A stretch of 43,694 bases of DNA from Rhizobiales bacterium 65-9. GTDB taxonomy: Bacteria > Pseudomonadota > Alphaproteobacteria > Rhizobiales > Beijerinckiaceae. Position 1 is the first letter of the stretch. Every line of letters begins with the position of its first letter. Made by a program: the position numbers and the translations under genes. Under the pieces are notes generated by a model. It did no database searches and was not told the origin of the DNA. It saw nothing but the letters and a program-made list of their open reading frames with translations. The stretch covers positions 1 to 43,694 of the forward strand of contig MKVY01000036.1 in the NCBI GenBank assembly GCA_001899525.1. The letters are read 5' to 3'. Below, piece by piece: positions 7,860 to 16,370 of this stretch.

Positions 7860-8804
7860 ATGCTGAGGCTTGTCGCCCAGCGCGTTCTGGCGCTCGTCCC
7901 CCTTCTGCTCATTGTCTCGGTGCTGACATTCTCATTCACGTCGTTGCTGCCGAGCGATCCTGTGGACCTGATCCTCGGGGAGTCTGGAACGCAGGAGCAG
8001 CACGACATGCTGCGCAAGCGGATGGGCCTCGATCAGCCGGTTCAGGTTCGCTACGCGGCCTGGCTTGGCAAGGCCGTGCGAGGCGATCTGGGAACGTCGT
8101 TCTTCAGCAGCGTGAGCGTAACGGACGCCGTTCTGCAGCGGCTTCCGGTCACGCTTTCGCTCACGGCCTTCTCTGCGCTCATCGCCATCGTGGTGGGCGT
8201 CGCCGCCGGCGTCGCCGCCGCGCTGAAGCCGCAATCTCTCGCGGATCGCCTCGCGACGCTTGGCGCCACCTTTGGACAGGCGGTGCCCAACTTTTGGTTC
8301 GGCTTGATCCTGGTTGCGATTTTCGCGGTCGGGTTGCGCTGGTTTCCAGCGACCGGATTCGTCAGGTTCTCGGAATCGCCGTCGGACTGGTTGCGCAGCG
8401 TGACCTTGCCGTCGATCGCGCTTGGCCTGTCGGCTAGCGCGGCGATCGCGCGCCAGGTGCGGTCAGCGATGGTTGGCGTGCTGCAACAGGATTATATTCG
8501 CGCGGCGCGCGCGCAGGGCCTGTCGCGGTCGCGGGTCATCCTGCGGCACGCGCTCACCAATGCGATGGTTCCGGTCGTGGCCGTGTTGTCGTTCCAGATC
8601 ACCGTGCTGCTCGGCGGCGCCCTCGTGGTGGAGCAGGTCTTTTCGATCAATGGCCTCGGCACGCTCGCCATCGGCGCGGTGCGGCAACAGGATATTCCGA
8701 TGCTGCAGGGCCTTGTGCTGGTGATGGTCGCGCTTGTCGTCGCTGTTCAGCTCATCACCGACATCATTTACGGCCTGCTCAATCCGAAAGCGCGCCCCTC
8801 ATGA
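7860..8804 (+). CDS. ABC transporter permease, DppB type
   Basis: 314 residues with an N-terminal membrane helix (LRLVAQRVLALVPLLLIVSV), a periplasmic loop containing DLGTSFFSSVSVTDAV, and the inner-membrane BPD transport domain. The cytoplasmic EAA loop is at about 210-230 (YIRAARAQGLSRSRVILRHA), which contacts the ATPase. It forms the heterodimeric channel with the permease half of the next gene. Its stop overlaps the next start (ATGA), indicating translational coupling. Confidence 0.93.
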   Translation: MLRLVAQRVLALVPLLLIVSVLTFSFTSLLPSDPVDLILGESGTQEQHDMLRKRMGLDQPVQVRYAAWLGKAVRGDLGTSFFSSVSVTDAVLQRLPVTLSLTAFSALIAIVVGVAAGVAAALKPQSLADRLATLGATFGQAVPNFWFGLILVAIFAVGLRWFPATGFVRFSESPSDWLRSVTLPSIALGLSASAAIARQVRSAMVGVLQQDYIRAARAQGLSRSRVILRHALTNAMVPVVAVLSFQITVLLGGALVVEQVFSINGLGTLAIGAVRQQDIPMLQGLVLVMVALVVAVQLITDIIYGLLNPKARPS

Positions 8805-10732
8805 GCGCCGCCGCCATCGCTGGGGAGAGCGACGCTCCGCGGCGCTCCCGGCGGAAGCCCGAGGCCTCCATGCTGATCGTCGCCTTCGCCGCGACGGTTC
8901 TCGGCGTCCTTTTTCTGCTGGCCGTGCTCGCCGACTGGGTCTCGCCCTACGATCCGCTTCAGCAGGATCTCATGAGCGCGCTGCAATGGCCGTCATCCGC
9001 GCACTGGCTGGGGACTGACGATCTTGGGCGCGACGTCCTCTCGCGGCTGATTTATGGTTGCCGCATCGCCGTCATCGCGACCGCCGAGGCGACGGCGATC
9101 GCGTTGGTCATCGGCGTGCCGATCGGCCTCTTCATTGGTTATCGAGGCGGTTGGTGGGACTGGATCGTGATGCGCGTCGTCGAGGCGCTCGTCTCGATTC
9201 CCGGCATCATGGTCGCGATCGTCATCATCGCGATCCTCGGCCCGGGCCTGCATCGGGCGATGATCGCGCTCGGCATTCTCTTCTCCACCTCGTTCCTGCG
9301 GCTCACGCGCGGCGTCGTGCTCGCTGAACGCGAGGAGGTTTATGTGCGCTCCGCCCGCGTCGTCGGCGCCTCCGAGACGCGCATCCTCCTGCGGCACATT
9401 TTCCCGAACATCGCGCCGCCGCTGATCGTGCAGACGACGCTGACCGTGGGCGCGGTCCTTCTGGCGGAGGCGGGCCTCAGCTTCATCGGCCTCGGCATTC
9501 AGCCGCCGCAGGCGAGCTGGGGAACGATGCTGAACACCGCCGCGGCGTTCATGGACCTCAACTGGTTTCTCGCCATCCCGCCGGGCGTCGCCATCATTCT
9601 CACCGTTCTGTCGGTGAATCTTCTCGGCGACGTGCTGCGCGATTCCATCGGCCGGGGCATCGCGGCCGCCGCGCCGCCGCCGGCGTCCGCGCCGCGCGTT
9701 GCGCCCCTGCTCGCGCGCGCCCCGTCGGATTCTCCGCAGTCGTCCCGTTCCGACGAGATGTTGCGCATCGAGGCCCTCGACATTGTGATCGCCATGCCGG
9801 GCGCGACGGAAATTCCGGTCATCACCGATGTCTCGCTGGCGATCGCCAAGGGGGAAACGCTCGGACTCGTCGGCGAGTCGGGCAGCGGCAAGACGCTCAC
9901 GGGCCTCGCGATTCTCGGATTGCTGGGGCCGGTTCTGCGCATGACTCACGGTTCGATCAGGCTGAACGGCCGGGCGATCCACGACCTTGATCAGAAAGCT
10001 CTCGAGGCTGTGCGCGGATCCGAGGTCGCGATGGTCTTCCAGGACCCGACGACCAGCCTCAACCCGGCGTTCACCGTCGGCAGCCAGATCGCGGAGGTCC
10101 TGCGCATCAAGAACGGCCTCTCGGCCGAGGACGCGCGCCGGCGGACGGTCCAGTTGATCGACAGGGTAGGCATTCCGCGCGCGGCTGAACGGGCGCAGGC
10201 CTATCCCCACGAACTGTCCGGCGGAATGGCCCAGCGCATCGCCATCGCCCGGGCTCTGAGCTGCAATCCCTCTCTGCTGATTGCAGACGAGCCCACCACC
10301 GCGCTGGATGTCACTGTCCAGCAGGAGATCCTCGATCTCTTTCGCGACCTGCAGGACGAGTTCGGGATGGCCATGATGTTCGTGACGCACGATCTCGCCG
10401 TCGCGGCCGATGTCTGTAACCGCATCGCCGTGATGTATGCGGGGGAAGTGGTGGAGACCGCCGAGGTCGACGCGCTGTTCGCCGACCCGCGCCACCCTTA
10501 CACGCGCGGGCTATTGTCCGCCCTTCCTCAGGGATCGAGTCGCAACCCGCCTCTACCGATCATTCCGGGCAGCGTGCCCAGACCGGGAACATGGCCCACG
10601 GGATGTCGCTTTCAGAATCGCTGCGACCGACGAGTCGAAGCATGCGAAGCGCGCATACCGCTGGTCGGCGCGGAACGCATGGTGCGTTGCGTCCACTATC
10701 AAAACGCCCGTCTAAAGGCGGTCCTGTCATGA
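8801..10732 (+). CDS. Fused ABC permease-ATPase (DppC-DppD fusion)
   Basis: 643 residues that join two proteins usually made separately. Residues 1-300 are a DppC-type permease (TDDLGRDVLSRLIYG, EAA loop YVRSARVVGASETRILLRH). After a short Ala/Pro/Ser linker the ATPase begins near residue 320. It has Walker A GESGSGKT (358-365), a Q-loop with FQDPTTSLNP, signature LSGGMAQR, Walker B LLIADEPTTALDV and the H-loop VTHDLA. The C-terminal oligopeptide-transporter extension with spaced Cys (CRFQNRC...C) follows. Fusions of this kind occur in some proteobacterial Dpp-like systems. A start codon inside the linker (ATG at 9758) exists but has no clear ribosome binding site. The stop overlaps the next gene by ATGA. 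Confidence 0.92.
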   Translation: MSAAAIAGESDAPRRSRRKPEASMLIVAFAATVLGVLFLLAVLADWVSPYDPLQQDLMSALQWPSSAHWLGTDDLGRDVLSRLIYGCRIAVIATAEATAIALVIGVPIGLFIGYRGGWWDWIVMRVVEALVSIPGIMVAIVIIAILGPGLHRAMIALGILFSTSFLRLTRGVVLAEREEVYVRSARVVGASETRILLRHIFPNIAPPLIVQTTLTVGAVLLAEAGLSFIGLGIQPPQASWGTMLNTAAAFMDLNWFLAIPPGVAIILTVLSVNLLGDVLRDSIGRGIAAAAPPPASAPRVAPLLARAPSDSPQSSRSDEMLRIEALDIVIAMPGATEIPVITDVSLAIAKGETLGLVGESGSGKTLTGLAILGLLGPVLRMTHGSIRLNGRAIHDLDQKALEAVRGSEVAMVFQDPTTSLNPAFTVGSQIAEVLRIKNGLSAEDARRRTVQLIDRVGIPRAAERAQAYPHELSGGMAQRIAIARALSCNPSLLIADEPTTALDVTVQQEILDLFRDLQDEFGMAMMFVTHDLAVAADVCNRIAVMYAGEVVETAEVDALFADPRHPYTRGLLSALPQGSSRNPPLPIIPGSVPRPGTWPTGCRFQNRCDRRVEACEARIPLVGAERMVRCVHYQNARLKAVLS

Positions 10733-11748
10733 CCGCCGCGCCGCTCCTCGAAATCACCGACCTCCACATCACCTATTGGAGGCGTTCGCTCCTCGGCTTG
10801 CGCGGCAAGCCCTTCCATGCGGTCCGCGGCGCCTCGCTCTCCATCAGGCCCGGGGAAACGCTGGGGCTGGTCGGAGAATCCGGATCCGGCAAATCGTCGA
10901 TCGCCAACGCGGTGCTCGGCCTTGCGCCTGTATCGTCGGGCTCCATCAGGTTCGCAGGGTCCGAATTGGCCGCGATGAACGCGCGCTATCCGCCTTCGCT
11001 GCGCAAGCGAATTCAGGCTGTGTTTCAGGATCCATATTCCTCTCTCAATCCCGCGATGACGGTGGAAGACATCATCACCGAGCCGCTGCGGGTCCACACC
11101 GAGCTGACGCGGGCCGAACGGCGCGCGAAAGCGATCGAGCTTCTGCAGCGGGTTTCGCTGTCGGAAGAGCATCTCCGGCGCCATCCCTATCAGTTCTCCG
11201 GGGGACAAAGGCAGCGGATCGCCATCGCCTCCGCCCTGGCGCTGCAGCCGGAGATGATCGTGCTGGATGAGCCGGTCAGCGCGCTCGACGTCTCCACGCA
11301 GAACCAGATCATCAATCTTCTCTATGAGCGGCGCGAGGCGCTCGGCATCGCCTATCTTCTGATCGCGCATGATCTGGCCCTGGTCCATCACATCTCGGAC
11401 CGCATCGCCGTCATGTATCTCGGACACATCGTGGAGGAAGGCCCTTCCGACCGCGTGTTCCACGCTCCCGCGCATCCTTACACGAAAGCGCTGCTCGACG
11501 CCGTGCCGTTGCTCGATCCGCAGGCGCAACGGCGACGGCGGGCGGCGCGCAAATCCGCGCCGGCGCCGGAAGCAGCGCGCGTGGCCCCCACAGGCTGCCC
11601 GTACCGCAACCGCTGCCCGAGCGCGATGAAGAGGTGCGCCGAAGAGTCGCCGCCGGCCTATTCCGTCGCCGCAGGCGGCGTCGCGAGCTGCTTTCTGCTC
11701 GCGGACGCCCGGCCGGAGGCGGCAAGCGCCGCTTCGGCGACGGCGTAA
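10729..11748 (+). CDS. ABC transporter ATP-binding protein, DppF type
   Basis: 339 residues. I chose the ATG at 10729 that overlaps the previous stop; an upstream in-frame start at 10591 would add 46 residues lying inside the previous gene and unlike the family. Walker A GESGSGKS, Q-loop FQDPYSSLNPAM, signature FSGGQRQR, Walker B MIVLDEPVSALDV and H-loop IAHDLAL are all present. The C-terminal oligo_HPY region (HPYTKALLDAVP, CPYRNRCPSAMKRC) is complete, and its Cys residues may hold an Fe-S cluster as in DppD/OppD proteins. It pairs with the ATPase half of the fusion to power import. Confidence 0.94.
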   Translation: MTAAPLLEITDLHITYWRRSLLGLRGKPFHAVRGASLSIRPGETLGLVGESGSGKSSIANAVLGLAPVSSGSIRFAGSELAAMNARYPPSLRKRIQAVFQDPYSSLNPAMTVEDIITEPLRVHTELTRAERRAKAIELLQRVSLSEEHLRRHPYQFSGGQRQRIAIASALALQPEMIVLDEPVSALDVSTQNQIINLLYERREALGIAYLLIAHDLALVHHISDRIAVMYLGHIVEEGPSDRVFHAPAHPYTKALLDAVPLLDPQAQRRRRAARKSAPAPEAARVAPTGCPYRNRCPSAMKRCAEESPPAYSVAAGGVASCFLLADARPEAASAASATA

Positions 11749-11749
11749 G

Positions 11750-12709
11750 ATGGCTAGGCTCTATGTCGGCGACCTTGGTCCCGTCTCGATCTGCGAACGA
11801 CATGACGTCCTTGCTGACAATCCCCGCGTCAGCGCGCATCGGCCTCTGACCTGCCGCTGGCCCGATCAGCGCGAGATCTCCGGCGTCATCCTCTTCTGCC
11901 ACGGGCTCGGCTCGAACGGCGGCGAATATGTCGAGTTGTCCAGCTATTGGGCGCGGCGCGGCTATCTGGTGATCCATCCGACCTTCGCGGATTCCATTGA
12001 CCGCGTGGCGCGCGCCGAACCGGCGCTTGGGCTAGATCCGGACGCAGACCTGACGGGATGGTCCGCGTTGCCCTCGGTCCGGGCGCGCATGCACGAGATT
12101 CTTCATGCGCCGTCTTCCTGGTTGGCGCGCGTCGCATTGACGGCCGTGGTCATGGACGCATTGGAGGACATTATCGCCGCGACCGTGGGGCGGCAGGCCA
12201 AACCAGTTTTGTGCGCCGTGGCCGGACATTCCTTCGGGGCTTACACGGCGCAGCTTCTCGCCGGGGCGGAGATCGATCTGCCAGATGGCCAAACGGGCCG
12301 GTTTCGCGACCCCCGCTTCGCCGCCGCCTTGCTGCTGAGCGCGCAGGGGCGCGACCAGCAGGGCCTGCGCGACGGATCATGGAAGGCGGTGAACGTCCCG
12401 ATGCTGAATGTGACCGGGACGCTGGATCGCGGCGCGAAAGGCGGCGACTGGCGCTGGAAGAGCGAGCCGTTCGAGTTATCGCCGGCCGGCGGCAAATATC
12501 TGCTCGTGATCGACGAGGCGGACCACTTTCTCGGCGGCTTCGCCCCCAACGCAGGCCAACGGCGGATTCCGGCTCAACAGGAGGCGGTCAAGCAGGCGAC
12601 GCTCGCCTTTTTCGACGCCCATATCCGAGGCGTCCCCGCCGCCCTCGATTGGTTGAATTCGATGCCAGACAGCATCGCCGGGCGCCGCATCCTCTTCCGG
12701 CGCAAATAA
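11750..12709 (+). CDS. Alpha/beta hydrolase (dienelactone hydrolase/PAF-acetylhydrolase-like)
   Basis: 319 residues, starting one base after the ATPase stop. An alpha/beta-hydrolase core is visible: oxyanion region FCHGLGSNGGEY (51-55), nucleophile elbow GHSFGAY with Ser161, probable acid Asp226 in VTGTLDRG and probable base His259 in DEADHF. There is no signal peptide, so it should act in the cytoplasm on an ester, amide or thioester. As the last gene of the ABC/CoA-transferase operon it may open or hydrolyse the imported compound or its CoA derivative. The substrate is unknown; the family also includes lipases and chlorophyllase-like enzymes. Confidence 0.85.
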   Translation: MARLYVGDLGPVSICERHDVLADNPRVSAHRPLTCRWPDQREISGVILFCHGLGSNGGEYVELSSYWARRGYLVIHPTFADSIDRVARAEPALGLDPDADLTGWSALPSVRARMHEILHAPSSWLARVALTAVVMDALEDIIAATVGRQAKPVLCAVAGHSFGAYTAQLLAGAEIDLPDGQTGRFRDPRFAAALLLSAQGRDQQGLRDGSWKAVNVPMLNVTGTLDRGAKGGDWRWKSEPFELSPAGGKYLLVIDEADHFLGGFAPNAGQRRIPAQQEAVKQATLAFFDAHIRGVPAALDWLNSMPDSIAGRRILFRRK

Positions 12710-13040
12710 GCGTGATCCACGACATCGTTCCTCTATGCTTTGGCTGCATCGGCGCTTCCGCCGCCATCTGAACTTTGACGGTCCGCTTCGGCGCCGGCCG
12801 GGCGAACTCAGGAAGCCGCTCGCTGGCTTGCCCGGCGCGGGATTATAAGCGGCGAAGCTGTTTGCCAGTCAGGTCAGACATGGCGAATCCCGACGTCCCC
12901 GTCACATCAACCGCGCCTCTCGCAATCAGGCGCTCGGCGATGCTATGAGCACCGAGCGCGCAAAGACCAGCGCGAGCGGCGATGAATCCTTCGGCTTCGG
13001 CTTGTCAGATATGGACGGGGGTCGGGTGAGGCGGTGACTA
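12710..13040. other. 331-bp gap between the ABC operon and the Crp/Fnr gene
   Basis: There is no complete gene. On the minus strand between 13004 and 12843 a short open frame reads QAEAEGFIAARAGLCALGAH and on to IARGAVDVTGTSGFAMSDL, stopping at TAA. It looks like the C-terminal 50 residues of a protein, with no start codon and no upstream part, so it may be a decayed gene end. No clear terminator for the operon was seen. Confidence 0.35.
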
Positions 13041-13748
13041 GTGCTGGACCTTGCGATGAAAACACTAGCTTCGGACGCAAGACGCGCCCCTCTCTTCGCG
13101 GGGCTGGAAGAAGCGGCGTGCGAAAAAATCCTTCTTGCTGCAAGGCCGCAGCACGCGGCGCCGGGAGAAATCCTGTTTCGTCAGGGCGAACCGTCACAGC
13201 AAATTCTGCTGCTCGTTCATGGCCTGATTCGGATGAGTCAGTCCGTTTCGCGCGAGGGTCAGGCGACGCTACGATTGATGCGAGCAGGAGAACTGATCGG
13301 TTGCGTGGCGGCGATCAGGGGCTTTCCCTATCCCGCAACAGCGACGACGCTCGAAGAAAGCCGTCTGCTGTCATGGGCGACAAGCGACTTCCTCGAACTG
13401 ATGAAAAGCCAGCCCGCGCTCGCGCATAACATCCTCACTATCGTCGGCGACAGAACCCGCGAGATGGTCGAGCATATCGGCGACCTGTCGCGGAAGACGA
13501 TCGAAGAGCGCCTCGCCGCCGCCCTTCTGCGACTGTCGCGACAGGCCGGCGTCGCCATCGACGGGCGCACGCAAATCAAGGCGAGCAACGCGCGCGAGGA
13601 CCTCGCCGCGCTCGCGGGCGCGGGATATTTCACCATCAGCAGGACTCTCAGCGACTGGCAGAAGCAGGGGATCATCCGGAACGGCCGGCACCGCATCATC
13701 ATCATCGACGAATCGCGTCTCGAGACGATCGCAACAGGCGGCGCATAG
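13041..13748 (+). CDS. Crp/Fnr-family transcriptional regulator
   Basis: 235 residues from GTG 13041 (an ATG at 13056 is also in frame). The N-terminal cyclic-nucleotide-binding fold is clear: LFAGLEEAACEKILLAARPQ, ILFRQGEPSQQILLLVHGLI. A long dimer helix follows, then a C-terminal winged HTH at about 185-225 (REDLAALAGAGYFTISRTLS). It lacks the four-Cys Fe-S cluster pattern of FNR, so it is not a direct oxygen sensor of the FNR type; it is closer to the FixK/NnrR/Dnr-like group that bind TTGAT-N4-ATCAA sites. Exactly such a site lies downstream, before ccoN, making it the likely activator of the cbb3 operon. The effector is unknown. Confidence 0.88.
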   Translation: MLDLAMKTLASDARRAPLFAGLEEAACEKILLAARPQHAAPGEILFRQGEPSQQILLLVHGLIRMSQSVSREGQATLRLMRAGELIGCVAAIRGFPYPATATTLEESRLLSWATSDFLELMKSQPALAHNILTIVGDRTREMVEHIGDLSRKTIEERLAAALLRLSRQAGVAIDGRTQIKASNAREDLAALAGAGYFTISRTLSDWQKQGIIRNGRHRIIIIDESRLETIATGGA

Positions 13749-13780
13749 ATCGAAGGCGGGATCGCAGGCCTGAAGGCGAA

Positions 13781-13806
13781 AGTTATTTGCGAAATCGCAA
13801 ATAACT
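13781..13806. promoter_or_regulatory. 26-bp inverted repeat between the regulator gene and ccoN
   Basis: Two perfect 11-bp arms, AGTTATTTGCG and CGCAAATAACT, flank the 4-base centre AAAT. It starts 33 bp after the regulator's stop. There is no run of T after it on either strand, so it fits a protein-binding operator at least as well as a terminator. It is much more AT-rich than its surroundings. Confidence 0.6.
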
Positions 13807-13845
13807 CTCCGAAAATCAGCATGCTTTGCTCAAAATCCGGCTGCA

Positions 13846-13859
13846 TTGATGCAGATCAT
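13846..13859. promoter_or_regulatory. FNR/FixK-type box upstream of ccoN
   Basis: TTGAT-GCAG-ATCAT matches the consensus TTGAT-N4-ATCAA in 9 of 10 fixed positions. For a class II activator centred at -41.5 the start site would be near 13894, and a weak -10 element (TATCCA, 13882-13887) is in the right place. This is the expected control element of microaerobic cbb3 oxidase operons in alphaproteobacteria. Confidence 0.7.
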
Positions 13860-13963
13860 TGCGCGCCCTCGGCCGGCTGGATATCCAGAGCGAGCCGGGG
13901 CGGCTGCTTCGCTGGGAGGTTTTGCAAGGCGATGCGCGACGCTCTTTTTACAGGGGCGGTAAG

Positions 13964-15631
13964 ATGCAGGTTGTCGCTGACGTCATCGCGCAATTCACCG
14001 GGGCCGAACGCCGGGGCGCGTTCTTCATAGCGCTCGCAACGGCGCTCCTCGGCCTGGCGATGGCGGTCACGGGCAACGGAGACTCCTTCGGCGCGCATGG
14101 CGCGCTCGTTCTCGCCGCCTCGATCATCACGATTTTCTGCTTGATCAGGAGCTTCGACAAACCGGAGCCCTCGTCTGAACGGCTGCAGAGCTATTACGAC
14201 GAACCGACAAAAGCCGGAATTGTTCTCGCGATGGCTTGGGCGGTCTTGGGCCTGTTCGTCGGCGACTGGGTCGCATGGCTTCTCGTTTATCCTGATCTGA
14301 CGTTTGACGCCGCATGGGCGAGCTTCGGCCGTATTCGACCGGTTCACACGACGGGCGTCATCTTCGGCTTCGGCGGCAACGCGCTGATCGCGACATCATT
14401 TTACGTGCTGCAAAGAACGACGAGGGCGCGTCTTCCCGATCAGTTGAGTCCATGGTTCGTGCTGTGGGGCTATAATCTTTTCTGCGTGATCGCGGTGACC
14501 GGCTATCTCATGGGCGTCACTCAGTCGAAGGAATACGCCGAGCCGGAATGGTACGCCGACATCTGGCTTGTGGTCGTGTGGGTGACCTATTTCGCCATCT
14601 ATCTGCGCACGCTCGTTCGCCGCAAGGAGCCTCATATCTATGTGGCGAACTGGTACTACATGGCGTTCATTCTCGTCGTCGCCATCCTGCACATCGTGAA
14701 CAATCTCGCGGTCCCGATATCGTTCGGCAGCGCGAAATCCTATTCGGCCTTCTCCGGCGTTCAGGACGCCATGACCCAGTGGTGGTACGGCCATAACGCG
14801 GTCGCCTTCTTTCTGACGGCCGGATTTCTCGGCATGATGTACTATTATCTTCCCAAGCGCGCTGGCCGGCCGATCTATTCCTACCGGATGTCGATCATCA
14901 GCTTCTGGGGCATAACCTTCTTCTACATGTGGGCCGGCTCGCACCACCTTCATTACACGGCTTTGCCGCAATGGGTTCAGTCTTTGGGTATGACGTTTTC
15001 CGTCATGCTGCTCGTGCCGTCATGGGCGTCGGCCGGAAACGCGCTGCTCACGCTCAACGGCGCGTGGGACAAGGTGCGCGACGACGCGACGTTGCGCTTC
15101 ATGATGGTTGCGGCCGTCTTTTATGGTCTTTCCACCTTTGAAGGATCGTTCATGGCCATCCGTTCGGTGAACTCGCTGTCGCATTATACCGACTGGACGA
15201 TCGGGCATGTTCATGCCGGCGCGCTCGGCTGGGTCGCCATGATCACGTTCGGCGCGATTTACGCGTCGGTGCCGTGGCTCTGGAAGACGCGGGGTATGTA
15301 TTCGGCCCGCCTCGTCGAGGCGCACTTCTGGCTCGCTGTCGCGGGAACCGTCATCTATGTGTTCGCGATGTGGAATTCCGGCATCATTCAAGGCCTGATG
15401 TGGCGAACCTACACAGAAGGCGGAACGCTCGCCTACACCTTCACGGATTCGCTTGTCGCCATGCGTCCTTACTATATGGCGCGCGCGATCGGCGGCCTGT
15501 TCTTTCTGATTGGCGCGCTGATCGGTTGCTACAATATCTGGATGACGATCCGCATGGCCCGCGTTAGCGCGACCAATACGGCCGCCGATCTGCAGGATGC
15601 GCCGGTCGCCGCGCTTCAGCCGGGAGAGTGA
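13964..15631 (+). CDS. ccoN: Cytochrome cbb3 oxidase subunit I
   Basis: 555 residues. I chose the ATG at 13964, preceded by GGGGCGGTAAG; an upstream TTG in frame would start within the FNR-box region and add an unlike sequence. Segments unique to CcoN are present: SFGRIRPVHTTGVIFGFGGN, the heme/Cu ligand region (HIVNNLAVP, WYGHNAVAFFLTAGFLG), AGSHHLHYTALPQW and NSLSHYTDWTIGHVHAGALG, with His residues for heme b, heme b3 and CuB. It has about 12-14 membrane helices. It is the catalytic subunit reducing O2 to water with high affinity while pumping protons. First gene of ccoNOQP; the stop is 4 bp before ccoO. Confidence 0.97.
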   Translation: MQVVADVIAQFTGAERRGAFFIALATALLGLAMAVTGNGDSFGAHGALVLAASIITIFCLIRSFDKPEPSSERLQSYYDEPTKAGIVLAMAWAVLGLFVGDWVAWLLVYPDLTFDAAWASFGRIRPVHTTGVIFGFGGNALIATSFYVLQRTTRARLPDQLSPWFVLWGYNLFCVIAVTGYLMGVTQSKEYAEPEWYADIWLVVVWVTYFAIYLRTLVRRKEPHIYVANWYYMAFILVVAILHIVNNLAVPISFGSAKSYSAFSGVQDAMTQWWYGHNAVAFFLTAGFLGMMYYYLPKRAGRPIYSYRMSIISFWGITFFYMWAGSHHLHYTALPQWVQSLGMTFSVMLLVPSWASAGNALLTLNGAWDKVRDDATLRFMMVAAVFYGLSTFEGSFMAIRSVNSLSHYTDWTIGHVHAGALGWVAMITFGAIYASVPWLWKTRGMYSARLVEAHFWLAVAGTVIYVFAMWNSGIIQGLMWRTYTEGGTLAYTFTDSLVAMRPYYMARAIGGLFFLIGALIGCYNIWMTIRMARVSATNTAADLQDAPVAALQPGE

Positions 15632-15635
15632 GGTT

Positions 15636-16367
15636 ATGTTCGGCTTTCATTATCGGCTCGAACGGAAGGCGATCGGACTTGTGCTCGCCATCATCGGCGT
15701 GGCCAGCATCGGCGGCGCCGTCGAGATCGCTCCGCTCTTCACGATCCATCAAACCGTTGAAGACGCGCCGGATATGCGCGTGTACACGCCCCTCGAACTC
15801 GCCGGCCGCAACATCTATATCCGCGAGGGCTGTTACGCCTGCCATTCTCAGATGATCCGCACGCTGCGAGACGAGGTCGAGCGTTACGGGCCCTATTCAC
15901 TGGCGGTCGAATCCAAATATGACCATCCCATGCTCTGGGGCTCGAAGCGCACCGGGCCGGATCTTGCGCGCATCGGCGAGAAATATTCCGACGATTGGCA
16001 TGTCGCGCACATGAACAATCCGCGCAATGTGGTGAAGGAATCGGTCATGCCCGCTTATGCGTGGCTTGCTCGCACCGAGTTGCGCACGGATGATCTTCCC
16101 AACCACCTGAAAGCGATGCGCGCCGTGGGCGTGCCCTATTCGGACGCCATGATCGCCAACGCCGCGGCGGACGCCTATGGCCAGGCGGCGCCAGATTCGC
16201 CCTTCGCCGAGGGCGTCGCCGAACGATATGGCGGCGCGACGACTGTTCGAGCCTTCGACGGAGATCCGGGAAAACTGACGGAGATGGATGCGCTTGTCGC
16301 CTATCTCCAGATTCTCGGCCGCTTGACGAACGCAGCGCAGAAACCTGTCGCGAGCGCGGAGAAATAA
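15636..16367 (+). CDS. ccoO: Cytochrome cbb3 oxidase subunit II (monoheme cytochrome c)
   Basis: 243 residues from ATG 15636, with AGGTTATG just after the ccoN stop. One N-terminal membrane anchor (about 12-35) is followed by a periplasmic cytochrome c domain with heme motif CYACH at 66-70 and the conserved SQMIRTLRDEVERYG and KRTGPDLARIGEKYSDDWH blocks. It passes electrons from CcoP to CcoN. It is 3 bp from ccoQ and within the same transcript. Confidence 0.97.
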   Translation: MFGFHYRLERKAIGLVLAIIGVASIGGAVEIAPLFTIHQTVEDAPDMRVYTPLELAGRNIYIREGCYACHSQMIRTLRDEVERYGPYSLAVESKYDHPMLWGSKRTGPDLARIGEKYSDDWHVAHMNNPRNVVKESVMPAYAWLARTELRTDDLPNHLKAMRAVGVPYSDAMIANAAADAYGQAAPDSPFAEGVAERYGGATTVRAFDGDPGKLTEMDALVAYLQILGRLTNAAQKPVASAEK

Positions 16368-16370
16368 ACC

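Noticed and set aside
8993-10495. 500-codon open frame on the minus strand opposite the permease-ATPase fusion
   Set aside because: Its translation is rich in Arg/Asp/His/Gly without any domain, and it lies fully antisense to a gene with all ABC motifs. It is a by-product of high GC codon bias.
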